Positions 63,388 through 64,000 of a stretch of 64,000 nt of DNA are shown in pieces. Source of the DNA: CAZWCX01 sp964632945 (GTDB taxonomy: Bacteria > Planctomycetota > MHYJ01 > WSZJ01 > CAZWCX01); NCBI GenBank assembly GCA_964632945.1, contig CAZWCX010000018.1, forward strand, positions 1 to 64,000, read 5' to 3'. The notes below the pieces were generated by a model. The model made no database searches, was not told the DNA's origin, and saw only the letters and a list, made by a program, of their open reading frames with translations. The translations under genes were made by a program, and so were the position numbers. The stretch's first letter is position 1; every line of letters starts with the position of its first letter.

Positions 63388-64000
63388 ATGCCCGCCGACA
63401 AAGACGTCCCTCCGCCGCCCGACCTCGCGGGCCGCCGCATCGGCCCGCTGGTCATCCGCGAACGCATCGCCGTGGGCGGCTTCGGCGTCGTCTTCAAGGC
63501 CCATGACGAGAAGCTCGGCGTCTTCCGCGCGGTCAAGATCGCTCATTCCCACAAGCTGGCCGGTCCCAAGCTCGTCGAGGCCTTCGAGGCCGAAATGCGG
63601 ACCCTCGCGCAGCTCGACGACCCCACCATCGTCCGCATCCTCTACCCGATCGAGGAGCCCGACCTCCACGGGTACGTCATGGAGTACGTCCCCGGCGTCA
63701 CGCTGCGCCGGCTGATCCGCGAAAAGAAGCGACTCGGCCTTCACCAGGCGGTGGACGTGTCGATCCAGATCGCCGCGGCCGTGCACCATGCGCACACGCT
63801 TCCCATGCCGGTCATCCATCGGGACCTCACCCCCGAAAACGTCCTCGTCCGGCCCGACGGGGCGGTCAAGGTGACCGACTTCGGCATCGCCAAGCGCATG
63901 GACGACCGCTCCTGGTCGTTCACCGCGGGCGTCACCGGAAAGCCCCGTTACATGGCTCCCGAGTCGTTCGAGGGGATCATCACCGCCTCGTGCGACATCT
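63388..64000 (+). CDS. Ser/Thr protein kinase, truncated by the window end
   Basis: At least 204 residues are visible. The kinase landmarks are present, with two variations. The glycine loop reads ERIAVGGFGVVF (first Gly replaced by Ala), and the catalytic loop is HRDLTPENV with Thr for the usual Lys. The VAIK-type lysine (RAVKIAH), DFG (TDFGIAK) and APE (MAPESF) are intact. GGAGG lies 11 nt before the ATG. It follows the cyclase by 81 nt and may be part of the same unit. The C-terminal part, where sensor or repeat domains would be, is outside the window. Confidence 0.88.
   Translation, partial: MPADKDVPPPPDLAGRRIGPLVIRERIAVGGFGVVFKAHDEKLGVFRAVKIAHSHKLAGPKLVEAFEAEMRTLAQLDDPTIVRILYPIEEPDLHGYVMEYVPGVTLRRLIREKKRLGLHQAVDVSIQIAAAVHHAHTLPMPVIHRDLTPENVLVRPDGAVKVTDFGIAKRMDDRSWSFTAGVTGKPRYMAPESFEGIITASCDI

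Overview
The window is a very GC-rich bacterial scaffold, most consistent with Planctomycetota or a close relative. The clues are three Ser/Thr kinase genes, one directly upstream of an ECF sigma gene, three secreted gluzincin-like (peptidase MA / DUF1570) proteins, and EF-hand, FG-GAP, HEAT and DUF11 secreted proteins. Outer-membrane proteins (FadL, a TonB receptor, a TPR-barrel) show a diderm envelope. A run of 10 Ns at 52434 marks a scaffold join, so this is probably a draft or metagenome assembly. No rRNA, tRNA, CRISPR or complete insertion sequence was found. Taxonomy is inference; no marker gene is present.

Layout. 1-5.7 kb: EF-hand protein, then a metallopeptidase / zinc-ribbon / HEAT operon. 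5.8-7.6 kb: kinase-sigma pair. 7.7-11.2 kb: a translationally coupled pair, a secretin-like secreted protein and a large membrane protein. 11.7-19.1 kb: DUF11 lipoprotein, a GlyA/GcvT-like/GcvT fusion, a PAS histidine kinase. 19.1-21.4 kb: a RuBisCO-like protein coupled to YjbQ, and an SCP2 protein. 21.6-26.4 kb: Cys-rich protein, TonB receptor, TonB and an Asp-box propeller, probably one uptake operon. 26.6-28.7 kb: exported hydrolase and exported VOC protein.

29.1-38.9 kb looks like a lipid-scavenging locus. One arm has FadL, a TatT lipoprotein and TRAP DctP, DctQ and DctM. The divergent arm has a PlsB-type acyltransferase, a membrane protein and a long-chain acyl-CoA ligase. Together they could carry a hydrophobic acid across both membranes, activate it and esterify it. 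39-52 kb holds small regulators, FG-GAP and peptidase-like secreted proteins, a TPR-barrel, MurQ and lipoproteins. 52-64 kb holds an ADP-ribosylglycohydrolase cut by the gap, a degenerate receiver, a collapsed dehydrogenase, an MBL hydrolase, a ParB-like protein, two kinases, a cyclase and a thioredoxin-like gene with an in-frame UGA.

The strongest novelty is that last gene (58488-60350, minus). The reading frame runs through UGA exactly at the first position of the thioredoxin CxxC motif (U-P-I-C), and a stem-loop with a GGUCC loop lies 24 nt downstream. This is a candidate selenoprotein. Next are the lipid locus, the triple one-carbon fusion, the RuBisCO-like/YjbQ pair, a family of hairpin repeats just after stop codons, and a recurrent promoter pattern TTGnCn-N17-TAnnnT.
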